Under the pieces are notes generated by a model. It was given only the letters and a program-made list of their open reading frames with translations, did no database searches and was not told the origin of the DNA. A stretch of DNA of 42,204 nt, from contig JAJZLT010000018.1 in assembly GCA_021803245.1 (NCBI GenBank), positions 1 through 42,204 on the forward strand, written 5' to 3'. Numbering within the stretch: position 1 is the stretch's first letter; the number at the start of each line of letters is the position of its first letter. The position numbers and the translations under genes were made by a program. This DNA is from Microcaldota archaeon (GTDB lineage: Archaea > Micrarchaeota > Micrarchaeia > Micrarchaeales > CABMGC01). This document shows positions 32,899 to 40,850 of this stretch, in pieces.

Positions 32899-33046
32899 TT
32901 CTCTTCCTTTCTTTATATTTTGTTTGCAGGTTATCTGGTTGCCCGCTTCCACGCCAGGTTAATTCCATTTTCTTCGAATTTGCCATGACCCTTGCCACCG
33001 GCCTGTTCTGCGAATTGCCCGTGTGGATCCTAAACAATTTTTGCAT
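32888..33046 (-). CDS. candidate basic small protein, 52 aa
   Basis: In the 32849-33144 gap a minus-strand ORF begins MQKLFRIHTGNSQNRPVARV and ends KYKERKRIKK. It is basic, soluble and free of low complexity until the tail. A TATA-like box (cttaaaagc) lies about 50 nt upstream, allowing a short leader. A shorter start at ATG 32986 exists. Nothing is recognised; it could be chance. Confidence 0.35.
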   Translation of the reverse strand: MQKLFRIHTGNSQNRPVARVMANSKKMELTWRGSGQPDNLQTKYKERKRIKK

Positions 33047-33144
33047 CCGATGCCTTATTTCAATCACGATAGTGAATTATGTCAAAGCTTTTAAGTATTC
33101 TTAAGCAGTTTTATATATCAGGAACGAGCTTATAAAATGCAGCA

Positions 33145-33498
33145 ATGCCCGATGCCATGATAATATTAAAGCAGCATGCTGCACAGGTAACACTGCCCAA
33201 TAGCAGAATTCCCGTATCTGAAGTGGAAGTAATACCCTCTAAGACGCTAGCAAAAGCGCTAGCTGAGATAGATAGAAAGGCTGCAATCAGGGCTTCTATA
33301 AGGAAAGAGGACAGGACAGATGCCTGCACATATGGTTTATCTGCCATTGCATCGGCAACGATAACCGCGCTTTTCGTAAATGCATCTATGAGCGGAGGCA
33401 GCTGGGAGATGCTGGTTTCAGCTGCATCTGCTGCTTTAACAGGAAAATTAGGCACTATGGCAGCCAGATCAGGTTACAAGATGCTGCACAGGAAGTAG
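33145..33498 (+). CDS. hypothetical protein with hydrophobic C-terminal half
   Basis: 117 aa. The first half is charged and helical ('SKTLAKALAEIDRKAAIRASIRKEDR'); the second half holds one or two weak membrane segments (about residues 62-80 and 86-100). No family recognised. The TATA box 'ttttatatatc' at 33109-33119 is 26-30 nt before the ATG, supporting leaderless expression. It converges on the next gene with 22 nt between the ends. Confidence 0.5.
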   Translation: MPDAMIILKQHAAQVTLPNSRIPVSEVEVIPSKTLAKALAEIDRKAAIRASIRKEDRTDACTYGLSAIASATITALFVNASMSGGSWEMLVSAASAALTGKLGTMAARSGYKMLHRK

Positions 33499-33520
33499 CA
33501 CTTGCCATGCGTCAGCGTGG

Positions 33521-34243
33521 CTAATGCCTCTCTGCTTTCCTGACCAATAAATCTAATTGAAGCTCTTCCTTTGGATTCAGATCGGCATGAACTTCTATTT
33601 TCTCCCAGAAGGTAGCACCGCCTCTGGCTATCGGCCTTACTGTTGATGCCACTGAAGCTGAATTTTCAAGCGATGCTGGAAGATGCAGAACACGCGTGAA
33701 CTGGTAATCATATGGGGCATTTCCATTATGCGATATTATGCGACCGTGGCTGCTGTATGTATGCGCAGCAGTTTGCTCAGGTATTCCGGAAACAGGCTCG
33801 CCGTGTTCGTTTAGCCTTATTGTACCACTATAGTACAGCGGTCCTACAATTACAATGCGCGAAGACGGCCCTGCTGATATTTCATATGCACCATTATTAT
33901 TTTGTGTTACTACAGGATGGTCTACTGCTATGCCCATGCGGCCCTTTATATCCGCCAACCCTGTTTTCCCTGTCGGGAAAGGACCGAGATACCTCCAGCC
34001 TGTCTGATCGTCTATAACCGGTTGGTCTTTTATAAAACTCCTTCCAATACCGGGCACGACAAGGACAGTATCTGTCCAGATAAGATTATTCAAGCCTGCG
34101 TATGTGCGGTAAGGATTGCTCTGCTGTTCCGCCTCTGCTGCCGTAGGCAATCTTAATCTCTCTTTTGCAGCAGTGTCTCTAGATTTAATCCAATCTTGTC
34201 TTACAGAGTATGTCTGCTTAACATACATAGTAGGGGATGCCAC
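33521..34243 (-). CDS. hypothetical protein, 240 aa
   Basis: A soluble, mostly beta protein with no signal peptide, helix bundle or recognised domain. Notable stretches are 'ERLRLPTAAEAEQQSNPYRTY' near residue 30 and a Gly/Thr-rich middle. The longest start is GTG at 34243; an ATG five codons later (34228) is equally possible. It sits between two separate transcription units, and nothing nearby suggests a role. Confidence 0.5.
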   Translation of the reverse strand: MASPTMYVKQTYSVRQDWIKSRDTAAKERLRLPTAAEAEQQSNPYRTYAGLNNLIWTDTVLVVPGIGRSFIKDQPVIDDQTGWRYLGPFPTGKTGLADIKGRMGIAVDHPVVTQNNNGAYEISAGPSSRIVIVGPLYYSGTIRLNEHGEPVSGIPEQTAAHTYSSHGRIISHNGNAPYDYQFTRVLHLPASLENSASVASTVRPIARGGATFWEKIEVHADLNPKEELQLDLLVRKAERH

Positions 34244-34319
34244 ATTCTCACGGTTTAGTGATTTGTGTTTATTTGGGTTTCAGGGCCAATCGTAAGCCCC
34301 GTACAGATTGATTGCACAT

Positions 34320-35171
34320 TTATATTGCATGTTTAGATTCAAATTTGTTTGCTTTTGAAGTGTCTTTGCGCAGTATAAGGGAAGTGAGTAATGAGTCCTT
34401 TAGGGTTATCTTTGCGATTAGCCTGCATTCTTTTAGAAACGCTTTGTCTACCGGTTCGTGTATAATGCCACCGATTCCATCTGCATCACGGCATATTACC
34501 TTTGCCTCTTTGCCTGCTGATTTGATCACGTTCCCGAGTATCTGCTTTTTCGGAATGGACATGGAAGTTACTACTATGTGGGTATATCCACTGCAATTAA
34601 ATTTAGTTCCATCTCCAAAGACAATTCTTATCTTATTGGTCATTCTCAGCTTCTTTGCCAGGAAAGATGAGAGCGCCACTGCGGTCTGGTTATGATCTAC
34701 GCAAACTACATTGCAGCCGAAACGCTGCGCCAGTGCAAACGCTGTTTCCGGAAGCGGTCCGCTGCCTATTACCAGGACCTTCGAATCCTTTGCTATCTCT
34801 GAATGCCTGCCTTCTTCTTCTGCAAGGCTGACGGTTCTTTTAATCCATTTATCCTGAAATTGGGTATTGTCCTTTATTGCATTCGTGCATCGCCAAGTTT
34901 CAAGAGCGGCTACCGAAGCGCTGTAAAATTCCCTTAGTTTTCTGATTTTAGGCAGGTATTCCCTTCGAGAGGCGGCTTCCATGTAATACGCATCGAGGTT
35001 CCGGTCCATGGCTATGGCCTCTAGCTGTTTTATCCACCTGAATAATATGCCATTTTCAAGTGTATCATTGGATATTGCAGGAGGCGGTTTTTTATTGTTC
35101 AGGATATCTGAAAATCTATTCAGGTTTGCTGGTTTGCTTTTGCGTTTCGCATACGTCTTGGCATGGTACAT
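34320..35171 (-). CDS. nicotianamine-synthase-like SAM-dependent enzyme
   Basis: 283 aa. A helical N-terminal part (about residues 35-130) is followed by a Rossmann core with 'VLVIGSGPLPETAFALA' (GSGPLP at 136-141), 'NVVCVDHN', 'FGDGTKF' and 'HIVVTSMSIPKKQIL'. The GxGPLP loop and the order of elements follow the nicotianamine synthase family (plant NAS, archaeal MtNAS, bacterial CntL), which transfers aminobutyrate from S-adenosylmethionine to make metal-chelating opines. Glu91 ('AALETW') seems to match the catalytic Glu81 of MtNAS; the partner Tyr107 is not obvious. Another SAM-dependent reaction is possible. Confidence 0.65.
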   Translation of the reverse strand: MYHAKTYAKRKSKPANLNRFSDILNNKKPPPAISNDTLENGILFRWIKQLEAIAMDRNLDAYYMEAASRREYLPKIRKLREFYSASVAALETWRCTNAIKDNTQFQDKWIKRTVSLAEEEGRHSEIAKDSKVLVIGSGPLPETAFALAQRFGCNVVCVDHNQTAVALSSFLAKKLRMTNKIRIVFGDGTKFNCSGYTHIVVTSMSIPKKQILGNVIKSAGKEAKVICRDADGIGGIIHEPVDKAFLKECRLIAKITLKDSLLTSLILRKDTSKANKFESKHAI

Positions 35172-35214
35172 GAGGAGGGCCTTTACAATGACTCTATAGG
35201 TTTACAGTAAAAAA

Positions 35215-35287
35215 TGCGAGCTCCGGGATTTGAACCCGGGTTCTTGCCTTGGCAAGGCAAAGTCCTACCAGGCTAGACTAAACTCGC
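35215..35287 (-). tRNA. tRNA-Gly (GCC)
   Basis: On the minus strand the acceptor GCGAGTT pairs with AGCTCGC (one G-U), the D arm and T arm (CCCGG GTTCAAA TCCCGG type) fold normally, and the anticodon stem TTGCC/GGCAA encloses loop TTGCCAA with anticodon GCC. There is no intron and no encoded CCA; a T5 run follows directly as terminator. A TATA box (cagtatataac) lies about 15-25 nt upstream of the 5' end. Confidence 0.95.
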
Positions 35288-35338
35288 GATATTATCTATT
35301 TGTTATATACTGCAAGCCTTTTTAAGTTAACTCTGCTC

Positions 35339-36049
35339 TCATGGAATAAGACTTGCCAGTTCTTCTGCTGCCTTGCCCGGATTTTCGGATGCATAGATGC
35401 CCCTTCCCACAATGGCGTGCCATCTGCTTCCTGCTACCTTGGCCATTTCCCCTATCGATCCTCCCTGGGCAATAAAGCCAGGCGAGTAGAATATGGGCTC
35501 TTTCCCAAGCTCCTTGGCAATAATCTTGCGGTAATATGCAACTCTTTCCGGCCTGTTTCCCGGGACCACATAATCTTCTATGCCATGCCTTGCCGCTATC
35601 CCGTACATTTTTTCTATCGATGCTTCGCTTATGTAGCCTCCCTCGCTGGCCTTGTACCCTTTATGCGTCATTTCTCCTCCTATTATAAGGCTGACATCAA
35701 GCTCTTCTGCAGCCTTTATCCAGGCTTCCTCTGAAACAGGCCCGGTCATTGGAAAAAGGATAGGCGCATCTATGCCTGAATCTTTTACTGAAAGCAGAAA
35801 CTCTCTTCCCAGTTCAGGTATGTCTGTTCCGCCTTTCTGGTGATCGTAGATTATCGCTGCTTTGGTATGTTTTCTTATTGCCTCAACTACCCGTGGCAGC
35901 CCATATCTTATGGCAAGAACCGCGCCAACCTTGTATGCACCTATCTTTTTTATCCTGCAGGTCTCCTTTACCAGCCATTCGAGCCTGAGTAGATCGTGAA
36001 TTTCGCAACTTACTATGAGGCTTCTCTCCTGCTTTATTATATTAGACAC
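35339..36049 (-). CDS. pyrF: orotidine 5'-phosphate decarboxylase
   Basis: 236 aa TIM barrel. 'IIYDHQKGGTDIPELG' carries the D-x-K-x-x-D catalytic pattern with a small variation; 'YKVGAVLAIRYG' and the phosphate-binding 'VPGNRPERVAYYRK', 'SPGFIAQGG' and 'AIVGRGIYAS' complete the active site. It makes UMP from OMP in pyrimidine synthesis. The start is GTG at 36049. No other pyr gene is adjacent. Its promoter uses the same palindromic TATA as the divergent SIMPL gene. Confidence 0.88.
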   Translation of the reverse strand: MSNIIKQERSLIVSCEIHDLLRLEWLVKETCRIKKIGAYKVGAVLAIRYGLPRVVEAIRKHTKAAIIYDHQKGGTDIPELGREFLLSVKDSGIDAPILFPMTGPVSEEAWIKAAEELDVSLIIGGEMTHKGYKASEGGYISEASIEKMYGIAARHGIEDYVVPGNRPERVAYYRKIIAKELGKEPIFYSPGFIAQGGSIGEMAKVAGSRWHAIVGRGIYASENPGKAAEELASLIP

Positions 36050-36079
36050 TGGATCATCAGAAGAATCTCTTCGAAAGCC

Positions 36080-36087
36080 AATTTAAA
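36080..36087. promoter_or_regulatory. palindromic TATA box shared by pyrF and SIMPL genes
   Basis: ATTTAAAT is a perfect palindrome and the only clear TATA element in the 77-bp divergent gap. It lies about 35 nt before the pyrF start on one side and about 42 nt before the SIMPL ATG on the other, so one TBP site could serve both directions. Confidence 0.45.
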
Positions 36088-36126
36088 TCTTTGCGTTCAT
36101 GCATATCTATAATAAACGGGCTTGGA

Positions 36127-36852
36127 ATGAAAGGAGAACATATCGCTCTTGTTTTTGGGCTTGTAGCCTTCTTAGTTGCGTGCCTTGTGCTTATCTTCAT
36201 AGCGCTGTATCCGAAAGGCATAGCCGGGCAGCAGGGCCGGGGAACTATTACGGTAAGTGCAACAGGCACGGCCTACGCGTATCCGCAGCAGTCTGTGATA
36301 AACCTCATGGTAAACGGCTCCGGACCTTCTAGCTCTGGCGCGGTCGCAAACATCAGCACGACACTTGACCTTGTCAATTCTACACTGGCGAGGTATGACA
36401 ACAACAACGCAAGCGCAATTGAAACTACCTATTATTCGGTATACAGGCCGGTGAACAGCACCGGCTACGTGGCTATAGAGGATGTTAAAGTTACTTTGCC
36501 GCAGATCAGGAATACTACAAGGGCGCTTGCCGACCTCTCCGGCCTTAAAAACGTCTACGTTCAGGATGCATACGCGCAGCTTTCAGCGGAACAGGCAAAC
36601 GCATTGATAGGCAGCGCCCTGAAGAATGCGCTATCAAATGCTACTTATGAGGCAAAAGCGCTTGCGGGTAATTTCTCTGTTTCGCTCGAAAACGTAAGCG
36701 CGTATGCCTATTACAGGATATTCCCTGCAGGCACCTATGAAGGCGCTGCAGGAGAAGCGCAGGGTTCAGGCACATATGGCAGCCAGCAACTCTTCTTCTA
36801 CGGCAAGCAAGGCATAACGGAAAGTGTTGAAGCAACATATTTGTACAGATAA
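36127..36852 (+). CDS. membrane-anchored SIMPL-domain (DUF541) protein
   Basis: 241 aa from ATG 36127. An N-terminal membrane anchor ('ALVFGLVAFLVACLVLIFIAL') is followed by the SIMPL/DUF541 fold: 'GTITVSATGTAYAYPQQSVINLMVNG', repeats of helix and strand with 'TTYYSVYRPV', and the closing 'GITESVEATYLYR'. Several N-glycosylation sequons show an extracytoplasmic position. The family occurs in periplasmic stress-related proteins (YggE, BP26) that form ring-like oligomers; the role in archaea is not defined. Confidence 0.8.
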   Translation: MKGEHIALVFGLVAFLVACLVLIFIALYPKGIAGQQGRGTITVSATGTAYAYPQQSVINLMVNGSGPSSSGAVANISTTLDLVNSTLARYDNNNASAIETTYYSVYRPVNSTGYVAIEDVKVTLPQIRNTTRALADLSGLKNVYVQDAYAQLSAEQANALIGSALKNALSNATYEAKALAGNFSVSLENVSAYAYYRIFPAGTYEGAAGEAQGSGTYGSQQLFFYGKQGITESVEATYLYR

Positions 36853-36916
36853 GCAGGGGCAAGTTCAATGACAGGATATATTAATATAATACACTATTTT
36901 ACAGTATCTTGATGCG

Positions 36917-38548
36917 ATGATTGTGGCTGGCTCTACCAATTCCAATAGCAAGTTCCTCGTTTATGTAGTTATTGCCATTGCAATAATACTTGTTGTATTA
37001 GCAGCATATTATATAAGCTCCAGAGGCGGCTACAATGCAAATGCAGTAAGTCTCAACGCTACCAGAACGCTGACAAACTTAAATAGCGGGATACTGGAGT
37101 ATGGCGGCAATCTGAGATATATGCTTGCTAACAGAAGTGCTTATTATGCTGCATTTGGAAATCAATCGGCATCAGTGGCGCTGTATGCTAATCTTACTGA
37201 AATGGCAAATGGCAGCCAGAGCCTTTCATCTGCATTGAAATTCAGCGGAGTGACGCCTGTTAGCTTGAATAATGCTTATCTGTATCTTTACAGCCCCGAA
37301 GCGAGGGCTAAAGAACTAAATACGCTATCTACTATTGGCTTTGTGATATTCAACACTAGCAACTATACAGTAGTTACTACCCAGAATTTATCCAAGTACA
37401 GCTCGCAGCTTCTTGTGCCGGAGAATGTATCTGACTTGCAATCCTTGTTCGAACTCAACGGATATTCCCTAAACTTTCTTCTCTTAACGAATACCCTTAG
37501 GTCCCTTTTAGAAAGCGGGTATTTTAATGGTTTCAGCAGGTTAGGCATCAGTTCTGGCAACGCTACAATATCCAAACTACCCTCAGAACCCAATCCAGGC
37601 ATAAGCCTTGCCCTATTGCCTTTTCCATCGAAAATGATGGGGACTATTGCGCTTACCACAATAATGAATGGCAGCATTTATGACAGCGTTTCTGGAGCCG
37701 GTGCGCCTATAGGAGATATTGCACTAGGAGAAGTTATATCGCTTAGAAGTGGCTTTGAAGGGGTAAATAATGCAACTTACCTGAACAGGTTATTCTATGA
37801 ACTTTCCCTGGACCAATATTCCTCTTACGAGATGGTGCAGATGCTTTACAACCGCAGTATAGGTCCAAATATAGATTTCTTCGGATACGTTAATGACACG
37901 GCAGTGGTAAATTTAGGGAATATGAACCTGACCGATCCGCAGGTATCGCTTTATATTGATGGGAATAAGGTTAATTATAGCAGGTATTATAATTATCTTG
38001 TAGTATATAACGAGAATCTCAGCGTGGGATACCATACCGTAAAAGCAGTTGTAGACAATTCCACTCTTTCTGCGAGGGTGTATATTGAGCCTGCAGCCCT
38101 TCCTGGAGGCATTTTGGTGAGCCAAAATTACAATAACTCTAACGGCTACCTTACATTTACCATATACAACGTTTTTTCAACGCCTTTAAACATAACAAAC
38201 GTCTCTGTAACCAGAGGCATTGCCAGCTCTTTTTACTCTGGAACTGACCTGGGCAGCTTTAAGTTTCTAAATATTACACAGGCAGCAAACGCTACGCCGC
38301 TTAAGCTGTTAAATGCTTCTTACAGCAGTTTCAACTACCTTAAGGTAACTAATGGCCGGGCTACTACAAATTCAACAACATATGGAATATCCGGGACTGC
38401 ATACAGCATAAAGAAAGACGGCGACTCGGTAACTTTATATTACAATCTAGGGAATGGATGCCCTGCCGAGCAAGATAGAACGTATACGCTTACGTTCAAT
38501 ACAAACTATGGGAACGTGAAGTACCTGCTCTTCGTAGTCTGCTCGTAG
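36917..38548 (+). CDS. large sequon-rich anchored surface protein
   Basis: 543 aa. One N-terminal membrane helix ('FLVYVVIAIAIILVVLAAYYI', residues 13-33) anchors a long outer part with more than 20 N-x-S/T sequons, beta-rich and Ser/Asn/Tyr-rich. Residues about 345-395 ('VSLYIDGNKVNYSRYYNYLVVYNENLSVGYHTV' region) look like an Ig-like or DUF-type beta sandwich. Two Cys near the end could form a disulfide. It is probably a surface or adhesion protein; I do not recognise a family. It lies 64 nt after the SIMPL gene and may share its transcript. Confidence 0.65.
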   Translation: MIVAGSTNSNSKFLVYVVIAIAIILVVLAAYYISSRGGYNANAVSLNATRTLTNLNSGILEYGGNLRYMLANRSAYYAAFGNQSASVALYANLTEMANGSQSLSSALKFSGVTPVSLNNAYLYLYSPEARAKELNTLSTIGFVIFNTSNYTVVTTQNLSKYSSQLLVPENVSDLQSLFELNGYSLNFLLLTNTLRSLLESGYFNGFSRLGISSGNATISKLPSEPNPGISLALLPFPSKMMGTIALTTIMNGSIYDSVSGAGAPIGDIALGEVISLRSGFEGVNNATYLNRLFYELSLDQYSSYEMVQMLYNRSIGPNIDFFGYVNDTAVVNLGNMNLTDPQVSLYIDGNKVNYSRYYNYLVVYNENLSVGYHTVKAVVDNSTLSARVYIEPAALPGGILVSQNYNNSNGYLTFTIYNVFSTPLNITNVSVTRGIASSFYSGTDLGSFKFLNITQAANATPLKLLNASYSSFNYLKVTNGRATTNSTTYGISGTAYSIKKDGDSVTLYYNLGNGCPAEQDRTYTLTFNTNYGNVKYLLFVVCS

Positions 38549-38580
38549 CATTGATTTCGCCGCATCTTACTGCTCACGGT

Positions 38581-39633
38581 TTAGTCCATGAAGCGCGGCC
38601 TTTGGCTCAGCCGCGACCATGATAATTCAGTGTCGTCTTTCTTGCCTGCGTCAAAATCTGAACCGGATACTCCGGTAAAGATGGCTATTACCTCTACCTG
38701 GTCCTTGTAGGAAGGATCCAGCCTGGCGCCCCAGCACACATAGGCATTGTCGGAAACGCTCTCTGTGAGTTTTGTTCCTATCCTGGTTGCTTCTCCAAGA
38801 GTCAGGTCGGTCCCGCCGGTTATATGGAAAAGCACGCCTTTTGCATTCTCCACATTGACATCAAGCAGCTTGTTGTTCATGGTGCTTTTTACAACTTCAT
38901 CGGCGCGGTCATGGCCACTGGCGCCGCCCACGCATATTACAGAGAAGCCGCCTATGCCCATTATGCTGCGCACATCCGCGAAGTCAAGATTCATGAGGCT
39001 AGGCTGGGTTATTGTCTCAGTTATGCCCCTTACCGCCTTAGCGGTTATTTCATCTGCGAGCCTGAAGGTCTTCTCTATAGGCAGATTCGGGTATAGCTTT
39101 ACCAGCCTGTTATTGTCTATTATTATTAGCGTATCGAGGTTTTCCCTGAGCTTCGATATACCGCTCTTGGCAGTGTTTAGCCTTACCCTTTCAAGCGAGA
39201 AGGGAGTTGTTACTATTCCAACAACGATTGCACCCTGCTCCTTTGCTATCCTTGCCACTACCGGAGAGGCTCCGGTGCCCGTGCCGCCCCCCATTCCCGC
39301 AGTGACAAATACAAGATTTTTATCCCGCACTATCTCTGCTATCTTGTCACGCGTAAGTTCAGCGGCGCGCTCGCCGACTTCAGGATAGCCGCCAGCTCCA
39401 AGCCCGCTGGTTATCTCCCTTCCAAGCATTATGCTGCTTATGTTGGAAGGTAGCGTGCTAAGCTGCTTTCCGTCCGTATTTAGGGCATACAGTGACGCCC
39501 CTTTAATGTCTATTGAACTAAGCCTATGTATGGTATTGTTCCCGCCGCCGCCTACCCCTACAACTGCTATCTTTGGCTTGAAAAAATCATCATCGAACTC
39601 GCTTTTCTTCTGCATTATATCTTGAGCATACAT
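38581..39633 (-). CDS. ftsZ: cell-division protein FtsZ
   Basis: About 350 aa. The GTP-binding tubulin-like motifs 'GVGGGGNNTIHRL', 'GMGGGTGTGASPVVA' and the T7 loop 'LMNLDFADVRSIM' (catalytic acidic residue) are intact. It polymerises with GTP into the division ring. The start is ATG 39633, 5 nt after Shine-Dalgarno-like 'ggtgg'; a GTG at 39642 would add three residues. A TATA box (cttatttatc) lies near 39666-39675. The C-terminal tail ends 'SRLSQRPRFMD'. It stands alone, without a cell-division cluster. Confidence 0.96.
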   Translation of the reverse strand: MYAQDIMQKKSEFDDDFFKPKIAVVGVGGGGNNTIHRLSSIDIKGASLYALNTDGKQLSTLPSNISSIMLGREITSGLGAGGYPEVGERAAELTRDKIAEIVRDKNLVFVTAGMGGGTGTGASPVVARIAKEQGAIVVGIVTTPFSLERVRLNTAKSGISKLRENLDTLIIIDNNRLVKLYPNLPIEKTFRLADEITAKAVRGITETITQPSLMNLDFADVRSIMGIGGFSVICVGGASGHDRADEVVKSTMNNKLLDVNVENAKGVLFHITGGTDLTLGEATRIGTKLTESVSDNAYVCWGARLDPSYKDQVEVIAIFTGVSGSDFDAGKKDDTELSWSRLSQRPRFMD

Positions 39634-39725
39634 ACTAGCCACCGTTTTAACTTCTTATTCAAAAGATAAATAAGTTTCTGAAGCCGTTTTGTATGCAGGT
39701 ATTCCTTTGCGTGTAGGCTACGCAA

Positions 39726-40754
39726 TTAATAATCCTTATAAGATGGCACGACTTTACGGAACGCTCCCTCGAATCTTATGGATTCTGCTTTAATGCATGC
39801 GTCATAGATGCTCTCTTGAACTGCATCAGCTGCCGCCTGGGCTACAGCGTCCAGCATTAGGTAATGGCCGTATTCTCCCGACCATGCTGCAGTGGCAGGC
39901 CCTTTAAACCTTCGCCTTTTGATCTTGCCTGTAGAAAAGGCAAAGACCGTGTCACCGTCCCTGAATGTGTTTAATGGCTTAATTGCCCGGACTTGGCCAT
40001 GCGAAGCTATCTGCGCAACCTTATCGTAATTTTCCCTCGTTTGCAAGTCAATATTAAGCCCTACTATGGAGACAGTCGTATTCGAATTAGTACCTGCACT
40101 GTAAGATTCTTTTTCAAATTTCCTGAATTGCCCGGTTTTAGTATCCCTATTGCCTGCCAGTATTTTTCCATTCGGCAGGATGACGTTACCAACAGCATTT
40201 ACCACAGAAAGGGCGCAGACCATTATACCGTTGCCTAAGTCTATTCTCGAAGAACCTACTCCGGATTTCATACTTAATCTTAAACCGCCTTTTTCATATG
40301 AAAATTTGCCTACGGATGTGCCTGTTCCGGCACCTACATTCCCGCGTTCTACCGGTTTTTCGGTGGCATTTTGTGCTGCTTCGGCTCCATAAAGCGGGTC
40401 ATAAGGGCCTAAAAAAGTACCCAGGTCATAGACTACGGCCCCGCTTACCGAAGGCATACGCTGATTGCCTGTCCTGAAGCCCTTTTTACTCTTGCAGATC
40501 TCCTTGATTATCTCTGCCGCACACGATAAACCGCTTAAACTGCCTCCAGTAATAAATAAGCCATGTCTGTAGAAGTTCATTTTTCCTTCTCTTAGCGAGT
40601 CTGTATTGTAAGTTACAGGGCATCCGCCATAACAGCTATAGCCTACAGGCAAAGCTTTATTAAAAAGTACTGCAGTACATCCGGCCAATTTGTCTTTGTG
40701 TGTCGAGTGCCCTACTTTTACCCCTTTTAATGCCGTTAATGTGCGGTTTTCCAT
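39726..40754 (-). CDS. P1-family (DmpA-like) peptidase
   Basis: 342 aa. Family landmarks: 'VKVGHST' at the start, 'YDLGTFLGPYDP', 'VGAGTGTSVGK', 'GVGSSRI', 'SVVNAVGNV' and the autocleavage region 'SNTTVSIVGLN' with Thr226/Thr227, one of which becomes the N-terminal nucleophile after self-processing. Related enzymes are aminopeptidases or amidases acting on small or D-/beta-peptides. The lack of a signal peptide suggests a cytoplasmic role. The gene stands alone with a TATA-like box upstream (about 40790). Confidence 0.85.
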   Translation of the reverse strand: MENRTLTALKGVKVGHSTHKDKLAGCTAVLFNKALPVGYSCYGGCPVTYNTDSLREGKMNFYRHGLFITGGSLSGLSCAAEIIKEICKSKKGFRTGNQRMPSVSGAVVYDLGTFLGPYDPLYGAEAAQNATEKPVERGNVGAGTGTSVGKFSYEKGGLRLSMKSGVGSSRIDLGNGIMVCALSVVNAVGNVILPNGKILAGNRDTKTGQFRKFEKESYSAGTNSNTTVSIVGLNIDLQTRENYDKVAQIASHGQVRAIKPLNTFRDGDTVFAFSTGKIKRRRFKGPATAAWSGEYGHYLMLDAVAQAAADAVQESIYDACIKAESIRFEGAFRKVVPSYKDY

Positions 40755-40850
40755 CTTAATTCCTATATGCCCATACTATCGCAGTTCAGATATTTAAGTC
40801 TTTATATTCAAGTATTAGTTTATTTATTTTAATATAATATTTATATTAGA

